Part shown: piece after piece, positions 16,786 to 25,476 of the stretch | Position numbering within the stretch: the stretch's first letter is position 1 | How the letters are laid out: each line of letters starts with the position of its first letter | Origin: Nocardioides daedukensis | GTDB taxonomy: Bacteria > Actinomycetota > Actinomycetes > Propionibacteriales > Nocardioidaceae | Reading direction: 5' to 3' | Length of the DNA: 64,000 bases | Assembly (NCBI RefSeq): GCF_013408415.1 | Contig: NZ_JACCAA010000001.1 | Span: forward strand, 2,294,001-2,358,000 | Made by a program: the position numbers and the translations under genes | The notes under the pieces: generated by a model | Told to the model about the DNA's origin: nothing | The model's input: only the letters and a program-made list of their open reading frames with translations | The model's database searches: none

Positions 16786-17486
16786 GCGTGCACCTCAGTC
16801 TCCGGGTGCAGGCGAACGGAGAGGGCGACCTCAAGGCGTCCACTCCAGATCAGGTGCCAGACGACTGCAGTTCTCTCATGGCCGCCCCGAAGCAGATCGC
16901 CCAGCTGGCACCCAGGTTCCGCCCCGCTCAAGATCAGGGGTTCCCAGGAGCTGGTCCACTCCGGCCGAGCGCGATAGCCCTGCAGCCACAGGAGGTTGTG
17001 GCGTTCGACCGGACCCAGCCCCGTGAAGACCTTGTGGCCCCAACCGACCTCCGTGCACGCTGCTCGAGTCGCCTCGGTCAGGCCTTCAAACTCTTCGGAC
17101 TTGGCCTTTTCGGGCGACTTCACATTCCAGAGCGTCACCGTCCCCTCGGCGTCGCAAGTCAACAAGTCCGGGATGTGCCAGCGCCCGCTCCGTGGTGCTT
17201 GGCTCCACTCGATCTTGCAGGGCTGGCCCACTATCCACCTGACCTGTCGATCCCGATCCAGATCGCGGAGCAGGTCATGCTCGAGTCCAGACTCGACTCT
17301 GATGATTGTCTTGGTGGTGGCGCTGTATGCCCGCACAGGGATGTGCCTGGAAGTCGCGCCCGAGCTGGGGCGACGTACGGCTTCCAGCGTGTAGACGTCT
17401 GGGGCCCCGACGGACCAGTCCCAGGCGCCTTCGTGACAGCCAGTTTTGAAGTGCCAACGGACATCGTCGGATACAGCCCCTGCCAT
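16773..17486 (-). CDS. tnsA: TnsA-like endonuclease
   Basis: With the start at ATG 17486 the product has 237 residues. The nuclease core is complete: Glu65/Glu69 (VESGLEHDLL), Asp107 (HIPDLLTCD) and Lys123 (TLWNVKSPE). TnsA cuts the 5' strands so that Tn7-like elements move by cut-and-paste. The frame is open to 17729, but the added residues look non-coding; ATG 17537 is an alternative start. It is the first gene of the leftward transposition operon. Confidence 0.88.
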   Translation of the reverse strand: MAGAVSDDVRWHFKTGCHEGAWDWSVGAPDVYTLEAVRRPSSGATSRHIPVRAYSATTKTIIRVESGLEHDLLRDLDRDRQVRWIVGQPCKIEWSQAPRSGRWHIPDLLTCDAEGTVTLWNVKSPEKAKSEEFEGLTEATRAACTEVGWGHKVFTGLGPVERHNLLWLQGYRARPEWTSSWEPLILSGAEPGCQLGDLLRGGHERTAVVWHLIWSGRLEVALSVRLHPETEVHACLD

Positions 17487-17848
17487 CTTGGCGGGGCTGC
17501 AGTTAGAATCAGTCAAGGACGATTCCCTCGCTTTCATGCGTGCCTCGGGAGTCGGCCATAGGAGGCGTACCCGTTGCACCGGGTGCGCCTCTGCTGCGTT
17601 CAGCTTCGGCGCGCCACCACCTGTCCGACCCTCAGAGCCTATGACGGCACCCGGGCTGCAGCAAGGGCTCTGGCGCACATTAGATGCCCTGCTCGCGGAT
17701 CGCTTCCCATCGTCACTGCGATACTCCATCGAACAGCACTAGTGCATTCTTCTGGACTTTCGGCGAACCTATGGCGCTAAAGGTGCGCATGAGTGCACAA
17801 TAAACGCCCACGCAAGAACCTGTTCGACGCAGGACTCCGCACCAAATC
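17487..17848. other. Divergent intergenic region between tnsA and the zinc-knuckle gene
   Basis: This 362-bp stretch should hold the promoters for the transposition operon (leftward) and the zinc-knuckle gene (rightward). A perfect 10-bp palindrome GCACTAGTGC lies at 17736-17745 and GTGCAC-type half sites follow near 17780-17800, possible operator sequences. TTGACT on the minus strand near 17520 could be a -35 box for tnsA. No gene is seen here. Confidence 0.4.
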
Positions 17849-18211
17849 GTGCTCCTGGCGCGGAGACTCGCGGATATCAGCGAGGAGACCCATGCCTTGG
17901 ACGAGGCCAAAAATGTGCAGACGGACGCGACCACTCGCAGGTGTGACAACCCCGAATGCGACTCACGGGTCCAGTGGACGGGTGGACGTGGTCGCCCCAT
18001 GCTTTTCTGTTCATCAGCGTGCCGAAAACGCTGCATCAACTCAGCGAAGCGACTTCGGCAGGACGTGGAATCCATCGAAGCCCTGCTCGCCAAGGGCACA
18101 TTCAAGTATCGCGAGGAGCGCCAGATGAAGGCGGAACTCTCACGCCTGGAATGGTTGCTCTCCGCCTACCCGGAATCCTGCGTCGTCAGCCGCGGCAACA
18201 CTGGTCAGTAG
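17849..18211 (+). CDS. Zinc-knuckle protein (paralogue 2)
   Basis: Product of 120 residues with the motif CDNPECDSRVQWTGGRGRP followed by FCSSACRKRC, the same arrangement as the gene at 8801, then a helical tail (RQDVESIEALLAKGTFKYREERQMKAELSRL). Here all four putative ligands are Cys. The start GTG 17849 lacks a clear ribosome site and may be wrong. Its 3' end overlaps the hsdR end by 7 bp. Two such genes bracket the transposition operon. Confidence 0.65.
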   Translation: MLLARRLADISEETHALDEAKNVQTDATTRRCDNPECDSRVQWTGGRGRPMLFCSSACRKRCINSAKRLRQDVESIEALLAKGTFKYREERQMKAELSRLEWLLSAYPESCVVSRGNTGQ

Positions 18212-21141
18212 TACTCGCGGACGTACCCGAGTGCCTTCTCGTAGACGTCGTTGTCGCGGATCTTGAACTGCACGTAGAGCGTCTGCCGCAGCGCCTTACG
18301 CACTTCCTGATCGCCAGCGATGGTCGACTGCCACCCGTCAAACCGCACGCCTCGAACAACCTCGTCGATACGGTCGACGACGTTGGCAACGATGATGGGG
18401 GTCTCGTCACCCTTGAGGGCCTCGAAGAGTTCGGTGAGCGCCGCCTTGCCCCTTTCCTCACGGGGAAGGAGCTCCTCGGCCTTCTCAGCGGCCACCGTGT
18501 CCTTGGCCAACTCCAGGAGCTCCCGCAGGAAATCCAGGCTCGACTGCTGGATGTCGGCGTACCGCTCGCGCAGGTCGTTGAGTCGCTGCCCGAGCTCGAC
18601 GAAGACAGGGTTGTTGAGGTGACGAGCGATCCGGGCGGTGATCTGCTTTTCGATCTCTTCGACCGGCACGTCCTTGCGCCTGCCGGTCATCAGATCCTCG
18701 ATCGTCTGGGCGTCGAGGACGATGGTTTCGTCGCCCTGGGGGATCTCGACGTGGATGTTCTGGTTGATCAAGTCGATGGTCTTAGCGCCGAGCGCGTGCC
18801 AGACGAGCCGCCCGGTGATGTCGGCGGGACGGACGGACTCATAAACGTCGGTGAGCCACTTGTAGTCGTCGCGGTAGGCCTTGAGCATCGGGTCGGGACT
18901 GAGCGCTTCCCACAACTGGGACACCATGCTGTACGCCGACCCGAAGTCGTCCTTCACGGTGTCGTCGGCGATGGCGGCCTGGGCTTGAATGAGCCCCTCA
19001 TAGCCGCCCACGGAGCGATCGACGCCAGGGAAGAACGCGATCGCGGTGGCCATCGCCGGAGCCATCTGGCCCTTCAACTCCTCGATGTTGGAGATGATCT
19101 GCTGCACCGCGGTCTCGTCGAACGCGAGCGACTTGGCGACGTCGTCGAAGATCCCGAGATAGTCGACGATCAGACCATGCGTCTTGTGCGGTGGGTAGAC
19201 CCGGTTGGTGCGAGTGATCGCCTGCAGGAGCGTGTGCTCCTTGAGCGGCTTGTCGAGGTACTGCGTCTGGAGGATCGGAGCATCGAAGCCGGTGAGCAGC
19301 TTCGCGGTCACGATGATGATCTTCAGCGGATCAGCGGGGTCGTTGAACCGCGCGACGACCTGTTCCAACTCCTCGGCGCCCGGAGTCCACTTGGCCCATT
19401 CGGCTGGGTCTGTGCGGGACTTGGACATCACGATGGTTGACGCCTCGGGGGAAAGCATCGTGTCGAGCGCTTCCTTGTACGCCACACATGAGGCCTTGTC
19501 GTAGGCGACGAGCTGCGCCTTGAAACCCTCCGGCTCGACCTTGGCCGTGAAGTGTTCGACGACATCGGCCGCGACCTGCCGGATGCGGTCCGGTGCCTTG
19601 ATGAGCACCTCGATCGAGGCGGCCTTCTTCGAGAGGGTGATCTTCTCGCCCTCAGTCAGGTTCCGGTCAGCCGCCAGTTCCTCGAAGGCGGCGTCGATCT
19701 TCTCCTGGTCGAGGTGGATCTCCGAAAGACGTGGCTCAAAGTGCAGCGGCAGGGTTGCACCGTCACGGATGGAGTCCTGGAAGGTGTAGCGCGAAAGGTA
19801 GCCCCCCTCATCCTCGGCCGACCCGAACCACATGAACGTATTGCGGTCACGCTTGTTGATCGGCGTCCCGGTAAGCCCGAAGAGGAACGCGTTGGGCAGC
19901 GCCTCACGCATCTTCTGCCCGTAGTCGCCCTCCTGGGACCGGTGGGCCTCGTCGACCATCGCGATGATGTTCTGCCGGTCGTCGAGCACACGCGACGCTT
20001 CACCGAACTTGTGGATCGTGGTGATGATGACCTTGCGCGCACCTTGGCTGAGCAGGGTCTGGAGGTCCTTGCGCGAGTCCGTTGACACCAGACCGGGTAC
20101 GTCCGAGGCGTTGAACGTGCCGGTGATCTGGGTGTCCAGGTCGATGCGGTCCACGACGATCAGGATCGTGGGGTTGGTCAGCTCCGCCATCGCGCGCAAC
20201 TTCAACGCGGTGAACACCATCAATAGGGACTTGCCTGAGCCCTGGAAGTGCCAGATGAGTCCCTGCTTGATCTTCCCGTGCAGAACCCGCTCAACGATCA
20301 GGTTGGTGGCCTGGAACTGCTGGAACCGAGCGATGACCTTGATCTTGCGGTGCTTGGAGTCAGTCGCGTAAATCGTGAAGAAGCGCAGGAAGTCCAACAC
20401 CGCGGCCGGTTTGAGGACACCGTCCACGGCATCCTTGACGACCTCGAGACCGACCTTTGCGGGCGCATCGGGGTCGGCCTCCTCCTCGCGCCACGGCCCC
20501 CACAGCTCAACCGGCATTCCGACCGTGCCGTAACGGAAGTCCTTGCCCTCAGTCGCGAACGAGAAGACATTGGGCACGAAGAACTGCGGCACACTCGCTT
20601 CGTAGTCGTCATGCACCTGCGCGGCGCCGTCGATCCACGAGTACGCCGCACGGATCGGCGTCTTCGCCTCGCCGACCACCAGCGGGAAGCCGTTGCACCA
20701 CAGCACCAGGTCGAACCGCTTGCCGACCCGGCCGATCTGGAACGTGACCTCTGTCGAGATCATCCACTGGTTCGACGAGTCGTCGTCAAGGTGATCGAAG
20801 TCGATCAGCCGGACCGTGGTGTGCTCTCCGTCAGGGCCGAACGGCATCGACTTCTGACCGGTCAGCCACGCCATGAACTCCTCGTTGGCGACGACCGGGC
20901 GCGGAGTCGTGCGGGCCGAGATGAGGATCGCCCGCAACGTGTGGATGACCTCGTCGGCCTTTCTCGGGTCCACCGCGATCTCGGGGTTCAGCCGGATCAG
21001 CGCGGCCTTTACTGCGCCCTCCAGCAGCACCTCGTCGGGACGGCGCGGAAGCTCTTGGCCCGGCACGAACTGCACTTCGATCGACTTTACGAGGTCGCGG
21101 ACGAAGTCGCGGACTGAGTTCGCCTCGTTGAACAGGGCCAT
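18205..21141 (-). CDS. hsdR: Type I restriction subunit R (HsdR)
   Basis: Product of 978 residues with an N-terminal PD-(D/E)xK nuclease (RFDLVLWCNGFPLVVGEAKT near 140-160), a superfamily 2 motor with Walker A (HFQGSGKSL near 300) and a DEAH box (MVDEAHRSQEGDYG near 400), then helicase motifs (TGTPINKRDRN, TGFDAPILQTQ). It forms the translocating and cutting subunit with HsdM and HsdS. Its ATG directly overlaps the hsdS stop (TGATG). Length is normal and no frameshift is seen. Confidence 0.93.
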   Translation of the reverse strand: MALFNEANSVRDFVRDLVKSIEVQFVPGQELPRRPDEVLLEGAVKAALIRLNPEIAVDPRKADEVIHTLRAILISARTTPRPVVANEEFMAWLTGQKSMPFGPDGEHTTVRLIDFDHLDDDSSNQWMISTEVTFQIGRVGKRFDLVLWCNGFPLVVGEAKTPIRAAYSWIDGAAQVHDDYEASVPQFFVPNVFSFATEGKDFRYGTVGMPVELWGPWREEEADPDAPAKVGLEVVKDAVDGVLKPAAVLDFLRFFTIYATDSKHRKIKVIARFQQFQATNLIVERVLHGKIKQGLIWHFQGSGKSLLMVFTALKLRAMAELTNPTILIVVDRIDLDTQITGTFNASDVPGLVSTDSRKDLQTLLSQGARKVIITTIHKFGEASRVLDDRQNIIAMVDEAHRSQEGDYGQKMREALPNAFLFGLTGTPINKRDRNTFMWFGSAEDEGGYLSRYTFQDSIRDGATLPLHFEPRLSEIHLDQEKIDAAFEELAADRNLTEGEKITLSKKAASIEVLIKAPDRIRQVAADVVEHFTAKVEPEGFKAQLVAYDKASCVAYKEALDTMLSPEASTIVMSKSRTDPAEWAKWTPGAEELEQVVARFNDPADPLKIIIVTAKLLTGFDAPILQTQYLDKPLKEHTLLQAITRTNRVYPPHKTHGLIVDYLGIFDDVAKSLAFDETAVQQIISNIEELKGQMAPAMATAIAFFPGVDRSVGGYEGLIQAQAAIADDTVKDDFGSAYSMVSQLWEALSPDPMLKAYRDDYKWLTDVYESVRPADITGRLVWHALGAKTIDLINQNIHVEIPQGDETIVLDAQTIEDLMTGRRKDVPVEEIEKQITARIARHLNNPVFVELGQRLNDLRERYADIQQSSLDFLRELLELAKDTVAAEKAEELLPREERGKAALTELFEALKGDETPIIVANVVDRIDEVVRGVRFDGWQSTIAGDQEVRKALRQTLYVQFKIRDNDVYEKALGYVREYY

Positions 21142-22313
21142 CAGTCGCTCCCAAAGGTATGGGTCAGAAGCGCTCCACGCACGACGTTGAGGCGCTCTGC
21201 TTCGTCCCGAAGCGCCGCAACGGCGCTGGTCATTGCCTCAAGCCGATCCACACGCTCTTGCTGCTCATCAAGTGACGGCAGGCGCACAGGCATCTGGGAG
21301 GACCGAAGCGCACTGATGTGCTTGATGTTGGTTCCGCCTGCCACTTCGAGAAAGGCACCGGACTCGTAGGCCCACATGCACCAGTGGAATACAAAGCCCG
21401 GGACGCAGACGCCGAAGACGGCGCGGAGCCGAAGCAAGGTCATCTGGAAGCAGATCGGACCTGGGAGCTCGTCTGCCCACCGCGCAGGCATGCCGACAGC
21501 CGACGCGCTCGCACTTCCCTCACTGACAAGCACGTCTCCAGGGCGAAGACGGAAGCGCTCTTGCTCATCGGGCTCGTAGTTCATTTGCTGGACGTCCGAG
21601 AGATCAAGCGTTCCGTACCCGACGTTGGCGGACCGCAGGTACCGAGTCATGTGCGCGCCCGCCGCGCGGCCGGGAGTGCGGCGCACGCCAGTGGAGAACT
21701 CGAAGGCCTCACTCGCCCTGACCGCTTCGAAGGCCGGGTCATCGACGAACCGGGCGCGAGCAATCCTCAGAGCGACCGATGCAGTCTCAACGTGGACTCG
21801 CAATCCAAGGTGGTGGTTCTCGATGGCCCAGAGGAGGTCGCCGATGCGCTTCTGCTCGTCGAGGGGTGGAAGGTCGAACTCGAAGTCGGCGAGGTCACGC
21901 CAGTTGGTGCGCGGGGACAGGGAGCCCGCCGAAGTGTCGAGGGCGTGGTCGAAGAACTCGTTGGACTGGACGAGGAACGGCAGGAACTCTCCGAGCATCT
22001 GGGTCTCGTCTGCCTCGAAGGTGTAGATGTCACCGGAGCAGACGGCATCGAACTCGGCGTAGGCAACCTTGCGCTGGTAGGCGCGGCGCTTGCCGAACAG
22101 CGTCTGACCCGGCTTCACGCGGCGGGTGAAGGTGGTGCCGTCCTCGGTCGACCCCCAGCGGCCGATCTTCAACTCCCCGGGGTCCATGTGTTCCATCGCG
22201 ATGATCCGGTCCACACCTGCCGCGTCGAGGTCGCGGACCGTCTCGTTGACGTTGCGAACGACGTCACCGAAGGTGACGCGCTTCCACGCGGACTTGTCGA
22301 GGTTCAGGTTCAT
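21141..22313 (-). CDS. hsdS: Type I specificity subunit (HsdS)
   Basis: Product of 390 residues with two target-recognition domains (about 10-150 and 195-340), each ending in a conserved helix (LPPLDEQKRIGDLLWAI and LPSLDEQQERVDRLEAM). It defines a bipartite recognition sequence that cannot be read from the protein. The ATG at 22313 overlaps the hsdM stop by 4 bp; the longer frame upstream is a shadow inside hsdM. Confidence 0.9.
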   Translation of the reverse strand: MNLNLDKSAWKRVTFGDVVRNVNETVRDLDAAGVDRIIAMEHMDPGELKIGRWGSTEDGTTFTRRVKPGQTLFGKRRAYQRKVAYAEFDAVCSGDIYTFEADETQMLGEFLPFLVQSNEFFDHALDTSAGSLSPRTNWRDLADFEFDLPPLDEQKRIGDLLWAIENHHLGLRVHVETASVALRIARARFVDDPAFEAVRASEAFEFSTGVRRTPGRAAGAHMTRYLRSANVGYGTLDLSDVQQMNYEPDEQERFRLRPGDVLVSEGSASASAVGMPARWADELPGPICFQMTLLRLRAVFGVCVPGFVFHWCMWAYESGAFLEVAGGTNIKHISALRSSQMPVRLPSLDEQQERVDRLEAMTSAVAALRDEAERLNVVRGALLTHTFGSD

Positions 22314-23803
22314 GCCGTCACCTCCGCCCGCAGCAGCGCCAGAACGTCTGCGATTGCGGAGTCGGAACCGGCAGCGGCGGCGCGCCAGTCGGCGACCGCC
22401 TCGGTGACGTCGATCTGCTCGCCCGCGTCGGCGGATTTGGCTCCGGCGACGTACAGCGGGATGGAAAGGCTGTGGCCCCTGTCGGCAATCTGGTCGAAGG
22501 TTGCGACGGCGGCGAACTGGTCGATGTCGGCAAAGCCCTGGTAGGCGTCGAGGATCCTCTGCTGGTGGGTGTCGCGCAGGAACGACTGGGCCTGTTCGCG
22601 GGCGACCTCGTTGACCGCGTTGATGAACAACACCTTGCCCTTCTGCTCGGCGGGCTTGGTGGCACGAAGCGTGACGACGACGGCTTCCATCGGGCTGTTG
22701 TAGAACAGGCCGGCGCCGAGGCCGAGGACGCACTCGATGAGGTCGGACTTGACCAGTGCTTCGCGAAGGGCGGCTTCTTCGCGGCGGAACAGGACGCCGT
22801 GGGGGAAGAGGATCGCGGCGCGGCCGCTCTTGGGGTCGAGGCTCTTGGCGATGTGTTGGAAGAAGGCGTAGTCGGCGCGGCCCTGGGGCGGCACGCCCCA
22901 CACGTTGCGGCCGTAGGCGTCCTTAGCGAAGGCGTCGCGGTTCCAGGCCTTGATGGAGTAGGGCGGGTTGGCGAGCACGACGTCGAAGGTCTCCAGGCTG
23001 CCCTTGGCGTTGAGGAAGGCGGGACGGGCGAGGGTGTCGCCGTGAGCGATGTGGCCGTCGGTGATGCCGTGCAGGAACAGGTTCATCCGCGCGATCGCCG
23101 AGGTCCCGTAGTTGAGCTCCTGGCCGTAGAGGCGGACGCTGCGCCACTCCGCGCCCTGACGCTTGAGCTCGGCGACCGTAGAGATGAGCATGCCGCCAGT
23201 GCCACACGTCGGGTCGTAGACCGACTCGCCGGGCTTCGGCTCGAGCATCAGCGTCATCAGGTGCACGAGCGTGCGGTTGGTGTAGAACTCCTGGGCGGTA
23301 TGGCCGGAGTCATCGGCGAACTTCTTGATCAGGTACTCATACCCATTGCCGAGCTCATCCTCAGGCAGGTTCGCGATCGACAGGGTCTTCGTCGAGAAGT
23401 GCTCGATCAGGTCTGCCAGCGTGGAGTCTGGCAGAAGGTTCTTGTTGCCCCAGTCGCCGTCGCCGAATACACCGGGCAGCGTGTCAGGGTTGGCGGACTC
23501 GATTGCCCGCATGGCCTTGAGGATCGTGACGCCGATGTTCTCGGTGACAGAGCGGATGTCGTTCCAGTGGCACCCGTCGGGGATGGCGAAGCGGTGGTTC
23601 TCCGGGAGGTTGGCAAGCTCCTCATCGCCGTACGTTTCCATCGCGGCGGCGTGTTCCTCGTCGTACACGTCGGAGATCCGCTTCAAGAAGACCAACGGGA
23701 AGATGTACTGCTTGTAGTCGCCAGCGTCGATGAGGCCGCGCAGCACGATCGCCGCGCCCCACAGGTAGGACTCGAGTTCCCGCTGGGTGATCCGCTTGCT
23801 CAT
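22310..23803 (-). CDS. hsdM: Type I methyltransferase subunit M, first paralogue
   Basis: The 497-residue product has the N-terminal HsdM helical domain, the AdoMet motif VYDPTCGTGGML and the catalytic NPPY motif (VLANPPYSIKAW), so it should make N6-methyladenine. The start ATG 23803 overlaps the upstream hsdM stop by 4 bp. It is clearly related to but different from the next gene (NPPY here, NPPF there), so the pair is not a recent duplication. Confidence 0.9.
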   Translation of the reverse strand: MSKRITQRELESYLWGAAIVLRGLIDAGDYKQYIFPLVFLKRISDVYDEEHAAAMETYGDEELANLPENHRFAIPDGCHWNDIRSVTENIGVTILKAMRAIESANPDTLPGVFGDGDWGNKNLLPDSTLADLIEHFSTKTLSIANLPEDELGNGYEYLIKKFADDSGHTAQEFYTNRTLVHLMTLMLEPKPGESVYDPTCGTGGMLISTVAELKRQGAEWRSVRLYGQELNYGTSAIARMNLFLHGITDGHIAHGDTLARPAFLNAKGSLETFDVVLANPPYSIKAWNRDAFAKDAYGRNVWGVPPQGRADYAFFQHIAKSLDPKSGRAAILFPHGVLFRREEAALREALVKSDLIECVLGLGAGLFYNSPMEAVVVTLRATKPAEQKGKVLFINAVNEVAREQAQSFLRDTHQQRILDAYQGFADIDQFAAVATFDQIADRGHSLSIPLYVAGAKSADAGEQIDVTEAVADWRAAAAGSDSAIADVLALLRAEVTA

Positions 23804-25344
23804 GCGCTCAACCCCCACTTCACCAGTTCTGCTTCGAGAGCTGAACGCGTCTCCTGTGCCCGGGCTTGCGCGGCTTCGAGGTTGGTGAGCGCGTCGGCCA
23901 GGGTGAGCTTCTCGCCGGTGCCGGCCGGTGCGACATAGAGCGGGATGTTGAGGTTGAAGTCGTGGCCCTCGATCTCCTCCAGCGTGGCGACGTGGGCGCG
24001 GCCGTCGATGTCGGCGAACCCGGCGTACGCCTTGAGCAGTTCGCTCGCGTGCTCAGGCTCCAGGGTGTTCTGGTTGCGGCCCTTCTTCATCAGGCCTTCG
24101 CCATTGATGAAGAGCACCCGACCCTTGCCGTTGGCCGGCTTGTCGTGGCGCAGGATCAGCACACACGCGGCGAGGCCCGTTCCGTAGAACAGGTTCGGCG
24201 CGAGCCCGATAACGGCCTCGATCTTGTCGGCCTTGAGGACGTGGGTGCGGATGCGGGCCTCGGCGCCCTGGCGGAAAAGCGCGCCCTGCGGGAGGACGAC
24301 GGCGACCCGCCCGGTCTCGGCGTTGGCAGAGGTGAGCATGTGCTGAACCCACGCCCAGTCGGCGTACCCCTTCGGCGGAACCCCGCCGAGCTGGTTGCGC
24401 CCCCACTTGTCGCTCGCCCACTCGACCTCGCCCCATGCCTTGAGCGAGAACGGCGGGTTGGCGACCACGCAGTCGAACCGCGCGAGGTGGTTGCCGGTGT
24501 AGAAGGCCGGGTTTCGCAGGGTGTCCTCACGGACGATCTTAAAGTCCTCGACACCGTGCAGAAGCAGGTTCATCCGCGCGATCGCGGAGGTGGCGAGCAC
24601 CTTCTCCTGGCCGTAAAGCTTGCCCCACAGCGTCTTGGGGCTGCCGCCGGCGGCCTTCACATGCTCGATGACCTCGATCAGCATGCCGCCCGTCCCGCAC
24701 GCCGGGTCGTAGACGGACTCGCCCTCCTGCGGGTCGAGGATGTTGATCAGCAGGCCGACGACCGAGCGGGGTGTGTAGTACTCGCCGGCCTTCTTGTTCG
24801 AGGCGTCGGCGAATCGCTTGATGAGGTATTCGTAGGCGTTGCCGAACACGTCCGGCGCGACGTTCGCGTTGGACAACGTCTTGGTGGAGAAGTGCTCGAT
24901 CAGGTCCGCCAGTTTGCGGTCGGGCAGCTTGTCCTTGTTGGTCCAGTTGGCGTTGCCGAAGATGCCGTACAGCGTGTCGGGGTTGGCCTTCTCGATCTCC
25001 CGGAAGGCCGTCTGGAGCGCGGTGCCGATGTTCTCGGTCTTCTCTCGCACGTCAGACCACAGGTTGCCTCCAGGTATCGCGAACCGGTGGTTCTCCGCGA
25101 ATGTGGCGTACTCGTGGTCTCCGCCAGACTCTTCCAGCGCTTCCTGGAACTCTTCGTCGTAGACGTCGCTGATCCGCTTGAAGAACATCAACGGGAAGAT
25201 GTACGCCTTGAAATCGGCTTGGTCGATGCTGCCGCGGAGCAGGTCTGCGGCCTTGGCAAGGTACTGCTCAAGCTCGGGCAGCGCGATTGATGTGTTGCGC
25301 ACCACGGATCCCGTCATCTTTCTGCCCGCCTTACCGCCCGACAT
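23800..25344 (-). CDS. hsdM: Type I methyltransferase subunit M, second paralogue
   Basis: Product of 514 residues with the HsdM N-terminal domain (LPELEQYLAKAADLLRGSID), the AdoMet motif VYDPACGTGGML and NPPF (VVANPPFSLKAW). GAGGAG precedes ATG 25344. Having two intact and different M genes with one S and one R is unusual; a standard type I complex uses two copies of the same M. The two may form a heterodimer, or one may pair with the methylase-like protein upstream. Confidence 0.9.
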   Translation of the reverse strand: MSGGKAGRKMTGSVVRNTSIALPELEQYLAKAADLLRGSIDQADFKAYIFPLMFFKRISDVYDEEFQEALEESGGDHEYATFAENHRFAIPGGNLWSDVREKTENIGTALQTAFREIEKANPDTLYGIFGNANWTNKDKLPDRKLADLIEHFSTKTLSNANVAPDVFGNAYEYLIKRFADASNKKAGEYYTPRSVVGLLINILDPQEGESVYDPACGTGGMLIEVIEHVKAAGGSPKTLWGKLYGQEKVLATSAIARMNLLLHGVEDFKIVREDTLRNPAFYTGNHLARFDCVVANPPFSLKAWGEVEWASDKWGRNQLGGVPPKGYADWAWVQHMLTSANAETGRVAVVLPQGALFRQGAEARIRTHVLKADKIEAVIGLAPNLFYGTGLAACVLILRHDKPANGKGRVLFINGEGLMKKGRNQNTLEPEHASELLKAYAGFADIDGRAHVATLEEIEGHDFNLNIPLYVAPAGTGEKLTLADALTNLEAAQARAQETRSALEAELVKWGLSA

Positions 25345-25476
25345 CCGCACTCCTCGTGTTCACGCCATGCCTGGCGCATGCAACCGTATCCGTGCTGCGG
25401 CCCGGCTGCCCAAGGAATGCCATTGTCGACAGGTGTCCGACGTGTCGCCCAGTGTGGCGCGACAACGACTCGCGGA

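Noticed and set aside
9230..17486. CRISPR-associated transposon (CAST)
   Set aside because: Tn7-like genes are present but no cas gene or array is seen anywhere in the element, so RNA guidance is not supported.
22310..25344. hsdM duplication as an assembly artefact
   Set aside because: The two genes differ throughout, including the catalytic motif (NPPY and NPPF), so they are real paralogues.
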